Shown: in pieces, positions 16,312 through 24,199 of the stretch
Position numbering within the stretch: position 1 is the stretch's first letter
Layout of the letters: the number at the start of each line of letters is the position of its first letter
Assembly (NCBI GenBank): GCA_964399605.1
Contig: CAYNRH010000003.1
Span: 1 to 35,154, forward strand
Direction: 5' to 3'
DNA from: JAGGZI01 sp964399605
GTDB taxonomy: Archaea > Aenigmatarchaeota > Aenigmatarchaeia > PWEA01 > JAGHBM01
DNA: 35,154 nt
The notes under the pieces: generated by a model
What the model saw: the letters and a program-made list of their open reading frames with translations, nothing else
Told to the model about the DNA's origin: nothing
Database searches by the model: none
Made by a program: the position numbers and the translations under genes

Positions 16312-17143
16312 TTCCGCAGTAGCCTACAACCGCGTTTGAATCCCTGGAAACGTCATAAGATGTTGAATACTTCAAAAGGGTGCCCTTTAGTGCATTATCT
16401 TTTAAAGCATAAAGCATTGTTGCTATGGCGCCCCTTCCGCAAATTGTTGCATTGTATTTTTCCACAACCTCCAAAAACCTCTCAGGAGCCAAATCTGTTA
16501 TTGCCTTAGCAGCTTCCATATCCACTTTCTCTATGTAATTCAAAACATTGCTCGGCCCCCCGGAAACTGGAGCATAACCATACACATCTCCGTAGTGGGT
16601 AAAATCCGAAGATGCTATGACTATTGTTTTTGTCCCTTCTATGGATTTTTTAATTGCATTACCAACATCCTGAAAAACCTTTGGGTCGCTGGTTCCAAGA
16701 ACTATTGGAACAAATTTCACATCCCTGAATCTGTATTGGAGCCACGGCAACTGGACTTCTATGGAATGCTCCTGTGTATGAGCGCTCAAGTCCTCCTCAA
16801 GATGCTCGCTGTTTTCTAAAATGTTTCTTGCAACCTCGGAGTCTATTCTGCATGAGCCCATCGGTGTTCTCCACATTCCCTCCGTCATTATAGATGCACT
16901 TGCACCCAATCCAGCATGGTTGGGTCCAAGTATCACAAAAGTTGGATTCTCCAGAATGGATTTGTAAACATATGCCTGCGGCTCGCCACAGTATATGTAA
17001 CCAGCATGAGGCGCAACAGCACCAAGAATCATTCTCTTCTCAACCTCTCCGACTCTTCGCATGAACTTCTCTATTGTGACCCTTAACTCAGAAGAGCTTC
17101 TTGGATAAAAACCGCCTGCAGCAACAGGATTTCTTATTATCAA
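16298..17143 (-). CDS. MEMO-family protein (AmmeMemoRadiSam system protein B)
   Basis: About 281 residues. MEMO proteins share the fold of class III extradiol dioxygenases. The three metal-ligand positions are present: His in APHAGYIYCG (about H46), His in LGPNHAG (about H76) and Cys in ICGRGAIATM (about C235), with the conserved SSDFTHYG and QEHSIEVQLPW motifs. The archaeal role is unproven. AMMECR1 and radical-SAM genes, its usual companions, are not in the window. TTG 17143 is chosen as start because GGTG precedes it by 5 nt, giving MIIRNPVAAGGFYP; TTG 17155 is further upstream. It overlaps the MGMT-like gene tail-to-tail by 14 bases. Confidence 0.9.
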   Translation of the reverse strand: MIIRNPVAAGGFYPRSSSELRVTIEKFMRRVGEVEKRMILGAVAPHAGYIYCGEPQAYVYKSILENPTFVILGPNHAGLGASASIMTEGMWRTPMGSCRIDSEVARNILENSEHLEEDLSAHTQEHSIEVQLPWLQYRFRDVKFVPIVLGTSDPKVFQDVGNAIKKSIEGTKTIVIASSDFTHYGDVYGYAPVSGGPSNVLNYIEKVDMEAAKAITDLAPERFLEVVEKYNATICGRGAIATMLYALKDNALKGTLLKYSTSYDVSRDSNAVVGYCGIIIE

Positions 17144-17235
17144 AAAACCACCCAATGAAGATATGGTAACTGAAATTAATAAAGTTTAAATAGCTTAGCA
17201 TCCAAACTCTTACAATATTTTGATGAGGTGATGAT

Positions 17236-17658
17236 ATGAATGGAGATTTTTCGATTAAGGTAACGGACTCAAGAGTTTGTGAAGGCTGCAAAGAAAAAAA
17301 CTGGTGTAAGAAAGACTGTGATAGTTATAAGTTCGAATTGGGCACTGAAGAACTTGGTGACTATTTCTCTTCTAATCTGGAAAAGGGAGAAATAATTGTG
17401 ATACATGAAAATCTAAGACCTGTTGTTTTCGGGAATTATAATGGAATTGAACATCTTGGGGATGCAACTACAATAAAAATTTCCAATGCGCACATCTATG
17501 ACGGTGAAGTAAAAAAATTAGGAACATATGTTGTTCCAATAACCGATGACTTATCGGATATAAGTATAGGAAAAGAAGCATCTGTAGACACACTAAGAAA
17601 AAGACTTCCTGGAATGAGCAGATTCTTCAGAACTATAAGAAGATTGAAGCATAGGTAA
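17236..17658 (+). CDS. Four-Cys cluster protein of unknown function
   Basis: 140 residues. Near the N-terminus four cysteines are spaced C-x2-C-x5-C-x3-C (C15, C18, C24, C28 in VCEGCKEKNWCKKDC), suited to bind zinc or an Fe-S cluster. The rest is beta-rich with KGEIIVIHENLRPVVFGNYN and ends in a strongly basic tail (FFRTIRRLKHR) that could contact nucleic acid. The start is strongly supported by GAGGTG with a 5-nt spacer to the ATG. No family recognised. It opens a plus-strand run of small unknown genes before rfcL. Confidence 0.65.
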   Translation: MNGDFSIKVTDSRVCEGCKEKNWCKKDCDSYKFELGTEELGDYFSSNLEKGEIIVIHENLRPVVFGNYNGIEHLGDATTIKISNAHIYDGEVKKLGTYVVPITDDLSDISIGKEASVDTLRKRLPGMSRFFRTIRRLKHR

Positions 17659-17691
17659 CATTTATATAGTTGTCACTACTAAATAGTATAT

Positions 17692-17832
17692 ATGNNNNNN
17701 NNNNNNNNNNNNNNNNNNNNNNNNNNNNNNNNNNNNNNNNNNNNNNNNNNNNNNNNNNNNNNNNNNNNNNNNNNNNNNNNNNNNNNNNNNNNNNAAGATT
17801 TCCTTGAAAAAGAAGTAAGACAGGTGGCATAG
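17692..17832 (+). CDS. Gene interrupted by scaffold gap; only the start codon and last 11 codons visible
   Basis: An ATG at 17692 sits about 25 bases after a TATA-like box (catttatatag, about 17660) and runs straight into the gap. After the gap the frame that reads DFLEKEVRQVA then stops at TAG 17830-17832. The two ends are in the same frame across 100 Ns, but the gap length is a placeholder, so linking them is inference. The end overlaps the Shine-Dalgarno of the next gene, suggesting translational coupling. Confidence 0.4.
   Translation: MXXXXXXXXXXXXXXXXXXXXXXXXXXXXXXXXXXDFLEKEVRQVA
17695..17794. other. Scaffold gap (100 N)
   Basis: Exactly 100 Ns immediately after an ATG. No duplicated flanks are seen here, unlike the gap at 28841. 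Confidence 0.98.
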
Positions 17833-17833
17833 T

Positions 17834-18208
17834 TTGTTATACACTTCTTCCTGCAAAAGTGAGATAGAATATGTAATAGATTCCCTAAAAGAAGAATTGA
17901 AAGGAAAAATATCAAGAGAAGATGAAACTGCATTAGAAGGCTACAAAGCTTCACTTTCTCTTTGTGTAAGAAGTTTTGCGATACCAAATTTGGTATTAAA
18001 ATACCTTTCTGATGATGTAAAACTGGACATGAAAGATATGGAAGAAACGCATAAAAGGTACAGAGAAATAAAAAAGGATATTGAAAGAATAGCTGGAAGA
18101 GAAATATGTTTTCCTGAGACAGACAAAATATTTGAAAGTAATGTGATTGTTGTTTCAACAGATCCTGAAGAAATAGAAAAAATGTCAAAGGAACTTTTGA
18201 AACCTTAA
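17834..18208 (+). CDS. Helical protein of unknown function
   Basis: 124 residues, almost entirely helical and charged, with coiled-coil-like stretches (IEYVIDSLKEELKGKISRED and MEETHKRYREIKKDIERIAG) and no membrane segment. Three Cys (C7, C44 and C112 or so) are spread out and do not form an obvious cluster. The start is TTG 17834: GGTG at 17823-17826 lies 7 nt upstream, inside the end of the preceding gene. rfcL begins 33 bases downstream behind its own A/T-rich promoter-like stretch. No family recognised. Confidence 0.55.
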   Translation: MLYTSSCKSEIEYVIDSLKEELKGKISREDETALEGYKASLSLCVRSFAIPNLVLKYLSDDVKLDMKDMEETHKRYREIKKDIERIAGREICFPETDKIFESNVIVVSTDPEEIEKMSKELLKP

Positions 18209-18241
18209 GACTTTTTATTTTAAAACCCCTAAACTTATTCT

Positions 18242-19444
18242 ATGGATGAAAGATGGACTGAAAAATATAAGCCCAGAAAACTGGAGGAAGTTGTTGGTCA
18301 GAGAACAGTTAAAGATTTTGAGAAATGGTTCAACGAGTGGAAACCTGGAAGTAAGGCAGCGCTTGTATATGGAGGCCCCGGAACTGGAAAAACTTCAATG
18401 GTGTATGCCCTTGCAAGAGAAAAAAATCTTGAGCTGATAGAAATAAATGCCAGCGACGTTAGGAATGCCAAGGGAATAGAAGATGTTATAGGGCACTCCA
18501 CGAAACAGCAGAGCCTTTTCAAAAGGGGAAAAATAATTCTCATAGACGAAGTTGACGGCATCTCTGGAAGATCAGACAGGGGTGGCGTTGGCGCTTTGAC
18601 AAAAATAATAAAAGAAAGCAAGTTTCCCATAGTGCTCACAGCAAACGATGCTTATAATCCAAAGCTGAAAGCATTGAGAAATTACTGTGAATTGATAAAG
18701 TTCACTGGAGTCCATCTCAACAGCATGGTTGCAAAAATGAAGGAAATATGTGAAAATGAAGGAATAGAGTGCGAACCTGAAATCCTGAAAAAAATTGCAA
18801 GAACCGCGGGGGGAGACCTTAGGTCAGCCATGAATGATTTGGAATCAATCGCCAGGGGAAAGAAAAAAATCACAGATGAAAACTTAAAATCTCTTGGATA
18901 TAGGGAAAGAAAACAGGAAATATTTGAAGTCTTAAAAGTGATATTTAAAACCCGAAACATAAAAAACTCAATAGGAATGGTAAGAGATTCGGACAAAGAC
19001 CCCGATGAAATATTTTGGTGGATTGAAGAAAATATACCAAATGAATATGAAAAGCCAGGTGAAATTGCAAAAGCCTACGAGTATCTAAGTAAGGCAGACT
19101 TGTTCCGAAACTGGGTGAGAATCGGGCAAAACTGGAGATTTAAAAAATATATGATAGATGTAATGTGTGGTGTGTCAATTGCAAAGAAGGAAATGTATAG
19201 GAAATTCACTCACTACAGACCACCAAAGAGAATCCTAATGTATGGTGGAACCAAATCTTCAAGAAAGCAAACCAAAGAAATTTGCCAAAGAATTGGTGAA
19301 AAGCTCCATGTCTCTTCAAGAATCATTATGAGGGAATATTTCCCGCTAATGAAGGTAATTCTTAAAAACAAGGAGTGGAAAGAGAATCTTGTAGAAGAGC
19401 TGAAGCTTGAAAAGGAAGACTTAAAAATTATCAAGGGACAGTAA
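18242..19444 (+). CDS. rfcL: Replication factor C large subunit (clamp loader)
   Basis: ATPase subunit of the clamp loader that opens PCNA and places it on primed DNA. 400 residues. Walker A is GGPGTGKT (44-51), Walker B is ILIDEVDG (99-106), sensor 1 region ends in VLTANDAYNPKL and sensor 2 is GGDLRSAMNDLE. The N-terminus MDERWTEKYKPRKLEEVVGQ is typical of RFC-L. The protein is shorter than the roughly 470-500 residues common in archaea, and the C-terminus (KLEKEDLKIIKGQ) has no recognisable PIP box; PCNA contact may rely on other surfaces. The small subunit gene is not in the window. It overlaps the convergent pilin-like gene by 14 bases. Confidence 0.93.
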   Translation: MDERWTEKYKPRKLEEVVGQRTVKDFEKWFNEWKPGSKAALVYGGPGTGKTSMVYALAREKNLELIEINASDVRNAKGIEDVIGHSTKQQSLFKRGKIILIDEVDGISGRSDRGGVGALTKIIKESKFPIVLTANDAYNPKLKALRNYCELIKFTGVHLNSMVAKMKEICENEGIECEPEILKKIARTAGGDLRSAMNDLESIARGKKKITDENLKSLGYRERKQEIFEVLKVIFKTRNIKNSIGMVRDSDKDPDEIFWWIEENIPNEYEKPGEIAKAYEYLSKADLFRNWVRIGQNWRFKKYMIDVMCGVSIAKKEMYRKFTHYRPPKRILMYGGTKSSRKQTKEICQRIGEKLHVSSRIIMREYFPLMKVILKNKEWKENLVEELKLEKEDLKIIKGQ

Positions 19445-19826
19445 ATTCCTCGTGGAGATTTATGTTTGCTGACGTCATGTTCATGAATATTTTTGTTGAA
19501 GCTGGGTTCAGGTCCCCGTCGCATATTGGTGTTGTGTTCATTATATAAAATTCAATTCCCTTTCTGGCAAGATAATCTTCCGTGGACATTTTCATTTCTA
19601 TGAAATCCGCCTCCAGCTCCGGGCAACTCCTCTCTTGGAGAGACCTTGTTACCTGGTCCTTTATATTCCAGAACCAGAAATCCTCCTGTGAAGAAAAAGG
19701 TTTTGACAAGATGACTTCAGAATATCCTGCGAATAGACTCTGAATACCTATGAGAACTGCCACTATGATAATCATTGAAATTATGAAGAACTGTGCTTTC
19801 TTATTCAATCGTAACCACTTGAGCAT
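19431..19826 (-). CDS. Pilin-like signal-anchored secreted protein, unknown function
   Basis: About 131 residues from ATG 19826. After a short basic start, NKKAQFFIISMIIIVAVLIG is a type IV prepilin-like or signal-anchor segment of the sort common in archaea (basic pair, then QFF and an Ile-rich stretch). The remaining roughly 100 residues are extracytoplasmic, with two cysteines (ERSCPELE and TPICDGD) and several N-x-T sites. The start has GGTGGGG upstream; TTG 19808, inside the stop of the preceding gene, is an alternative that puts NKKAQ at the very N-terminus. It is the third gene after aIF2-beta and DUF424, but its link to translation is probably positional only. Confidence 0.6.
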   Translation of the reverse strand: MLKWLRLNKKAQFFIISMIIIVAVLIGIQSLFAGYSEVILSKPFSSQEDFWFWNIKDQVTRSLQERSCPELEADFIEMKMSTEDYLARKGIEFYIMNTTPICDGDLNPASTKIFMNMTSANINLHEEFTVP

Positions 19827-20097
19827 GCAAGACCCCACCAATTTCAATAGTTTTACCATCCTCCACATAACCTTCTTTTATGAGAAGTTCCACAATCTTG
19901 TTGCCAACAGCATTGATTACTGTAGCTTTCTCTAAAAATTCTTTAATCTCTTCCACAGTGCATCTGTTCTCTCCATAGAAATCCTTCTTGATTTCAAATA
20001 CTGAATCATCAAAATGGATTTCCTTTCCAAGGAGATTCTCGTCACATACTGCAAGTAAAACATCGCTCCCAACATTAAAAAAATTGTAGCAGAACAT
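19801..20097 (-). CDS. DUF424 family protein
   Basis: 98 residues. The pattern (LLAVCDENLLGKEI near the N-terminus, FEIKKDFYGE, then ATVINAVGNKIVELLIKEG and IGGVLHAQVV) matches the archaeal DUF424 family along its whole length. Genes of this family commonly sit beside translation initiation factor aIF2 genes, as here, where it starts 3 bases after the aIF2-beta stop. The molecular role is unknown; the context points to translation or RNA. Confidence 0.85.
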   Translation of the reverse strand: MFCYNFFNVGSDVLLAVCDENLLGKEIHFDDSVFEIKKDFYGENRCTVEEIKEFLEKATVINAVGNKIVELLIKEGYVEDGKTIEIGGVLHAQVVTIE

Positions 20098-20100
20098 AAA

Positions 20101-20508
20101 TCACACTTTTTTTACAACTCTCTTGGAGCCACATGCCTCACACTTTATCTTTGTCAGACCATCTTCCTCTATTAACTTTGTGTCAGGTTTTCCACACACG
20201 GAACACACAACAAAGTCCTTCACATAAAGCTTTATTTTATCATCTATCTTATCCTTTGGAAACTTCCCGAGAAGTTGCGCCCTGTTGTCACTCAACTCTC
20301 CTGGCGCTGCAAGCTCCTTCAAAAGAAATTTCAAAAAATGTTTTTTATCCCTGTTGAGATAAGACGCTATCTCAGAAAAATTCTGGATTATGGTATGGTT
20401 TCCCTGAACCAGTATCTTTGCCTCTGGAACCTTAAATCTGCTCTCATTGGTCAGCTCTTTGGATATTTTTTCCTCTGCCCTTTTAAGCAATTTTTTATAA
20501 TCCTCCAT
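20101..20508 (-). CDS. Translation initiation factor aIF2 subunit beta
   Basis: Part of the heterotrimeric aIF2 that brings initiator Met-tRNA to the ribosome. 135 residues, the usual archaeal length. The N-terminal helix (binding the gamma subunit) is followed by the alpha/beta domain (FKVPEAKILVQGNHTIIQNF) and the C-terminal zinc ribbon with C102-x2-C105 and C123-x2-C126. The ATG is preceded by GGTG with a 5-nt spacer. It leads a minus-strand unit with DUF424 and a pilin-like gene. Confidence 0.95.
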   Translation of the reverse strand: MEDYKKLLKRAEEKISKELTNESRFKVPEAKILVQGNHTIIQNFSEIASYLNRDKKHFLKFLLKELAAPGELSDNRAQLLGKFPKDKIDDKIKLYVKDFVVCSVCGKPDTKLIEEDGLTKIKCEACGSKRVVKKV

Positions 20509-20577
20509 AATTTCACCTACTAGAAAATAAGAGATTTATTCAAATTTAAAGCTTAATGCATGTAAAAATATACAACA

Positions 20578-20922
20578 CTACAACTCATCTATCTTTTCTA
20601 TTGCGCCCTTGTGCCACTTTGAAATTATATTCTTTATTTTTTCCTTTATTTTTTCTTTATCTATTGTCTCATATAAAAAAACATATCCACCGCGCTTAAG
20701 ATTTTTCTTTTTTCTTATTACAAGATTTTTTCTAACAAGCCCCTTAAGAGCCTTCTGTACAGTTGTCCTCTCAAGCTTCATTTTCTTTGAAATCTGAAGG
20801 GGAGAATAACTTCCAGAATTCTTAAAAAAGAAATTCAGAATGTTGTATTCAGTCTTGTTTAAGTTCAATGAGCATTTCACAACATCCTCTTTTTTTATTG
20901 TCCTGCATGCAAAGGTAATCAT
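20578..20922 (-). CDS. Winged-helix transcription regulator (TrmB/MarR-like)
   Basis: 114 residues. The N-terminus contains CRTIKKEDVVKCSLNLNKTE, a Cys-containing preface seen in a conserved archaeal regulator family. It is followed by a wHTH (YSPLQISKKM, LERTTVQKALKGLVRKNLVI), a basic wing (RKKKNLKRGGYVFLY) and a C-terminal helix likely used for dimerisation. It is the last gene of the redox operon and starts 5 bases after the CoA-binding gene, with GGTG-N5 before its ATG. The two N-terminal cysteines (C6, C17) could sense redox state; that is inference. Confidence 0.75.
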   Translation of the reverse strand: MITFACRTIKKEDVVKCSLNLNKTEYNILNFFFKNSGSYSPLQISKKMKLERTTVQKALKGLVRKNLVIRKKKNLKRGGYVFLYETIDKEKIKEKIKNIISKWHKGAIEKIDEL

Positions 20923-20926
20923 TTAA

Positions 20927-21322
20927 TCACCATTTCTCCTTCAAGCCATCAGCAACAAAACATATGTTGTAAATAACTTCTATTCCGTTGCCCTTACAAA
21001 AATCAACTGCCTTTTGGGACTCAGAACCGGGCTGCATCCAAACTTTTTTTATTCCAATTTCCCTACACTCTTTAACCACTTCCTCAGTTATCCCTGAAGG
21101 AACAACAGTTATCACAACATCTGGTTTTTCCGGCAAGGACTTCAAATCATGGTAGCAAGTATCATTATTTATTTTTTCATGTCTTGGGTTGACTGGATAA
21201 ACTTCAAATCCTAATCTCTTCAAAGTATTGTATACCTTGAATCCCCATTTATCCGGATTTGAAGATGCACCAACAACTGCAATTTTGTTCTCTTTTTTTA
21301 AAAATTCTTTTATGTTCATCAT
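20927..21322 (-). CDS. CoA-binding domain protein (YccU-like)
   Basis: About 131 residues from the first of two adjacent ATGs (21322 and 21319). A single Rossmann CoA-binding domain: KIAVVGASSNPDKWGFKVYN at the N-terminus, YPVNPRHEKI, PDVVITVVP and then the conserved KVWMQPGSES and VIYNICFV of the COG1832-type family. The Cys in the last motif is conserved in that family. The biochemical role is uncertain. It lies between a thioredoxin-like gene and a wHTH regulator in the redox operon. The frame extends further upstream, but that part overlaps the preceding gene. Confidence 0.85.
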   Translation of the reverse strand: MMNIKEFLKKENKIAVVGASSNPDKWGFKVYNTLKRLGFEVYPVNPRHEKINNDTCYHDLKSLPEKPDVVITVVPSGITEEVVKECREIGIKKVWMQPGSESQKAVDFCKGNGIEVIYNICFVADGLKEKW

Positions 21323-21326
21323 ATTA

Positions 21327-21635
21327 TCATGAAAAAAACTTGCCGAAAAGCGATTTTTTGAGGCCAAGTGACTTTTCGATTAAATTTCTCAGGTTGCCCT
21401 CACTGGGAGTCCCGACTATCCTTTTGATTTCGTTGCCTTCGTCATCTAAAAGCAATATGGTTGGTGTGCCCATTATATTGTACTTAAAAGACATTTCCTT
21501 GCCTTCGTTTGTCTTTATTCTAAGCTTTGAAAAATACAATCCCTTGTCATGATAGTCTGGCGCAACTTTCTTTACCACTCTCTCAGCATCAGGGCAATGA
21601 GAACATTTTGATGACGTGAAAAGCAACAATTTCAT
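21327..21635 (-). CDS. Thioredoxin-like redox protein with CSHC active site
   Basis: 102 residues with a thioredoxin fold. The active site is C11-S-H-C14 (TSSKCSHCPDAE) at the end of the first strand, with the cis-Pro loop GTPTILLLDDEG. The GTPT loop and short length are between glutaredoxin-like and thioredoxin-like archaeal proteins. The partner is likely the thioredoxin reductase two genes upstream. It starts 11 bases after the gdhA stop, behind GGTGATGA. Confidence 0.85.
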   Translation of the reverse strand: MKLLLFTSSKCSHCPDAERVVKKVAPDYHDKGLYFSKLRIKTNEGKEMSFKYNIMGTPTILLLDDEGNEIKRIVGTPSEGNLRNLIEKSLGLKKSLFGKFFS

Positions 21636-21646
21636 TCATCACCATC

Positions 21647-22855
21647 TCATAACTTTCCCCTTGCCCTCTCGGCATCAAGTATTCTCCTTATGGCTATTAT
21701 GTACGCAGCAGTTCTCATGTCTATATTTTTCTCTTTATGGAGGTCGTAAACTTTGTGAAAGTTCTTCGCCATAAGTTTCTCCAGTCTTTCCTCAAGATAG
21801 GACTCCTCAAATATGTTTCCGGTTTTGTTTTGAACCCACTCAAAGTAACTCCCTATGACCCCCCCAGAATTTGCAAGTGTGTCTGGCACAACCAATATTC
21901 CTTTTTTGAAAAGCATATCATCTGCTTCGCTGCTTATTGGCCCATTAGCCAGTTCTATGATATGAGACGCTTTAACCTTCTCAACATTTTCTGAAGTTAC
22001 TTGATTTTCCAGAGCAGCAAGCACCAAGAAATCTACTTCCATTTCTATTATCTCTTCATTTGATAACTTCTTTGCATCGTAGTTTACAACACTTCTGGTA
22101 TCATCTTTGACTTTCTTGACTTCTGTTATGTTCAGTCCGTTTGGATCAAAAATTCCACCCTTGCTGTCGCTCACGGCAACAACCTTGAATCCATCATCGT
22201 ATGCCATCTTGGCAAAATTGTAGCCAGCATTTCCAAATCCCTGCACTGCTATTGTTACATCTTTTTTGTCCATTTTTGATAAAAGCTCCTTGAATATTAT
22301 GTAACCCCCCTTTGATGTTGATGTTGCCCTGAACTTGCATCCCTGAAGGGCCAGTGGCTTTCCTGTTATCATACCAGGCTCGTGCCCACCTTTTATTTTT
22401 TCATACTCATCAAGCATCCATCCCATTGTCTCAGAATTTGTGTAAACATCCGGTGCAGGCACATCCTTGTTCTCTCCAACAACTTCGTGGAATGCCCTTA
22501 TGTATTCCCTGCTTACCTTTTCCAAATCCTCCTTGGTCATATTCTTCGGATTTATCCTAACACCGCCCTTTGCTCCACCGTAAGGAAGCCCTGCCAACGA
22601 ATTTTTCATGCTCATCCAAAATGCCAAAGACTTGACCTCGTCCTCCGATACATTTGGATGATACCTTATACCACCCTTTCCCGGGCCTAAAGCATCATTA
22701 TGAACTATTCTCCACGCCAAATATTTCTCTCCGTTTACACTGAGCTCTACTTTTTTTATTCTTTTGAAAGATGTTAAAACTGATAACTCAGTTTCGCTCA
22801 ATCCAATTTCCTTTGAAACTTTATTCAAAATTTTTGATATGTTTTCAAAAACCAT
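21647..22855 (-). CDS. gdhA: Glutamate dehydrogenase
   Basis: Interconverts glutamate and 2-oxoglutarate plus ammonia with NAD(P). 402 residues, hexameric-type length. Substrate-site motifs are GPGKGGIRYHP (K60), SMKNSLAGLPYGGAKGG (K84 and catalytic K96) and DVPAPDVYTN; the nucleotide fold carries GFGNAG (206-211) and VVAVSDSKGG, where the Asp after the second strand suggests NAD use, though dual use cannot be excluded. It is in the middle of the thioredoxin operon, with 5 bases to the trxB stop and GGTG-N6 before its ATG. Confidence 0.95.
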   Translation of the reverse strand: MVFENISKILNKVSKEIGLSETELSVLTSFKRIKKVELSVNGEKYLAWRIVHNDALGPGKGGIRYHPNVSEDEVKSLAFWMSMKNSLAGLPYGGAKGGVRINPKNMTKEDLEKVSREYIRAFHEVVGENKDVPAPDVYTNSETMGWMLDEYEKIKGGHEPGMITGKPLALQGCKFRATSTSKGGYIIFKELLSKMDKKDVTIAVQGFGNAGYNFAKMAYDDGFKVVAVSDSKGGIFDPNGLNITEVKKVKDDTRSVVNYDAKKLSNEEIIEMEVDFLVLAALENQVTSENVEKVKASHIIELANGPISSEADDMLFKKGILVVPDTLANSGGVIGSYFEWVQNKTGNIFEESYLEERLEKLMAKNFHKVYDLHKEKNIDMRTAAYIIAIRRILDAERARGKL

Positions 22856-22860
22856 TTATC

Positions 22861-23778
22861 TCACCTCTTAGATAAAAAATTGTATGCGGAATCTGCAGCT
22901 ATTGCTCCTTCAGACGCAGCAGTTATTATCTGGTCCAACTGGTTGCTTCCTGTTGTTATATCCCCTGCTGCAAAAAATCCCTCCACGCTTGTGGACATAT
23001 CGTTTTTGACTTTTATTCTTCCACCGTCAGAAACATCAACGCCTAATTTTTTTGCTATTTCACTGTTCGGGTCATGGCCAAACTCTACAAAAATACCGTC
23101 AAGTTTTAATTCGCCTTTCTCTCCTGTTTTCGTGTTCTCTATTATGACAGACTCCACAACATTCTCTCCCCGAACTTCTTTAATCACGCTGTTGAATATG
23201 CACTTTATTTTCTCGTTTTCATCTATCAGTTTGACTATGTAAGGAAACGCCCTCAGCTTATCTCTCCTGTAGATTATGTAAACCTGCTTTGCAAACTTGG
23301 AGAGCAGCAATGCAGAGCCAGCAGCAGCATCACTACCACCTGTAACCGCGACTGTTTTATCCCTGAAAAACGCGGCATCACACGTTGCACAGTAGCTTAT
23401 TCCCCTGCCCTTAAACTTGTCTTCCTCTGGAAGGCCAAGTCTTCTTTTGACTCCACCAAGAGCATATACCACTGTCTTTGCCTTGTATTCGTTGTCAATT
23501 GTCCTAACAACAAAAAAATCATCTTCTTTTCTTATCTCAACAACTTCTTCCCAGAATATTTTTATACCAAACTTCTCAACATGCTCCTGAAATTTTTTTG
23601 AGAGTTCGAGTCCGCTTATGGAAGGAAACCCCAAATAGTTGTCAATCTCATCTGTTTCAGTCATTGGACCCATATCTTTTCCTATAACTGCAACTTTAAG
23701 ATTGTACCTGGAACCATATAGCGCCGCAGACAAACCAGCGGGTCCTGCACCCAAGACTATCATATCATAGATTTCCAA
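22861..23778 (-). CDS. trxB: Thioredoxin reductase
   Basis: FAD enzyme that passes electrons from NAD(P)H to thioredoxin. About 305 residues. The N-terminal FAD motif is GAGPAG, the redox pair is C130-A-T-C133 (SYCATCDAAFF), the nucleotide site is GGSDAAAGSA with YRRDKLRA (the basic residues favour NADPH), and the C-terminal FAD motif is FAAGDITTG followed by QIITAASEG. TTG 23778 is chosen as start: GGTG overlapping the trx stop lies exactly 5 nt upstream, and the protein then begins MEIYDMIVLGAG. The frame upstream to 23805 would overlap trx by 17 bases. Confidence 0.95.
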   Translation of the reverse strand: MEIYDMIVLGAGPAGLSAALYGSRYNLKVAVIGKDMGPMTETDEIDNYLGFPSISGLELSKKFQEHVEKFGIKIFWEEVVEIRKEDDFFVVRTIDNEYKAKTVVYALGGVKRRLGLPEEDKFKGRGISYCATCDAAFFRDKTVAVTGGSDAAAGSALLLSKFAKQVYIIYRRDKLRAFPYIVKLIDENEKIKCIFNSVIKEVRGENVVESVIIENTKTGEKGELKLDGIFVEFGHDPNSEIAKKLGVDVSDGGRIKVKNDMSTSVEGFFAAGDITTGSNQLDQIITAASEGAIAADSAYNFLSKR

Positions 23779-23788
23779 GATAACACCT

Positions 23789-24199
23789 CTATAGATTTTT
23801 TTCAAGCCATTGCCTTACAATTGGCTCAGGCATTGCACCAACGAACTCGTCTGTAACTTCCCCATTCTTAAACATTTTTATTGATGGGATGCTCATTATT
23901 CCATAGTTTCTGCTGACGGTTGGATTCTCATCAACATTTAGTTTCGCCAGTATAAACTTACCTTCATATTCCTTGGCAAGTTTTTCAAGAATTGGGCTTA
24001 TCATTACACACGGACCGCACCAAACAGCCCAAAAGTCCACTACAACAGGAACCTCCTTTGATTTTTCTATTACTTCCTGCTGAAAATTAGCATCGTTTAC
24101 TTCTATCTCCACTTTATCACCTACCTTTAATTTATTTGACATGAACTTTCTCTTAAGTTCCTCAAGTTTCTTTTTTCTTATCTCTTCAAGTTCATCCAT
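23789..24199 (-). CDS. Thioredoxin with charged N-terminal helix
   Basis: About 136 residues. The thioredoxin domain has WCGPC (C61 and C64), the strand VVVDFWAVWCGPC and the cis-Pro loop IMSIPSIKMFKNGE. Ahead of it are about 45 extra residues: a highly charged helix (MDELEEIRKKKLEELKRKFM) and a small linker. The helix resembles the N-terminus of archaeal PDCD5-type proteins. ATG 24199 is preceded by CGTG with a 5-nt spacer; an upstream in-frame start at 24253 would add polar residues that overlap the promoter region. First gene of a six-gene minus-strand redox operon, divergent from arsR. Confidence 0.9.
   Translation of the reverse strand: MDELEEIRKKKLEELKRKFMSNKLKVGDKVEIEVNDANFQQEVIEKSKEVPVVVDFWAVWCGPCVMISPILEKLAKEYEGKFILAKLNVDENPTVSRNYGIMSIPSIKMFKNGEVTDEFVGAMPEPIVRQWLEKNL

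Noticed and set aside
20578..20922. SurR-type sulfur response regulator
   Set aside because: The CxxC motif of SurR is absent; the two Cys are 11 residues apart and N-terminal to the wHTH.
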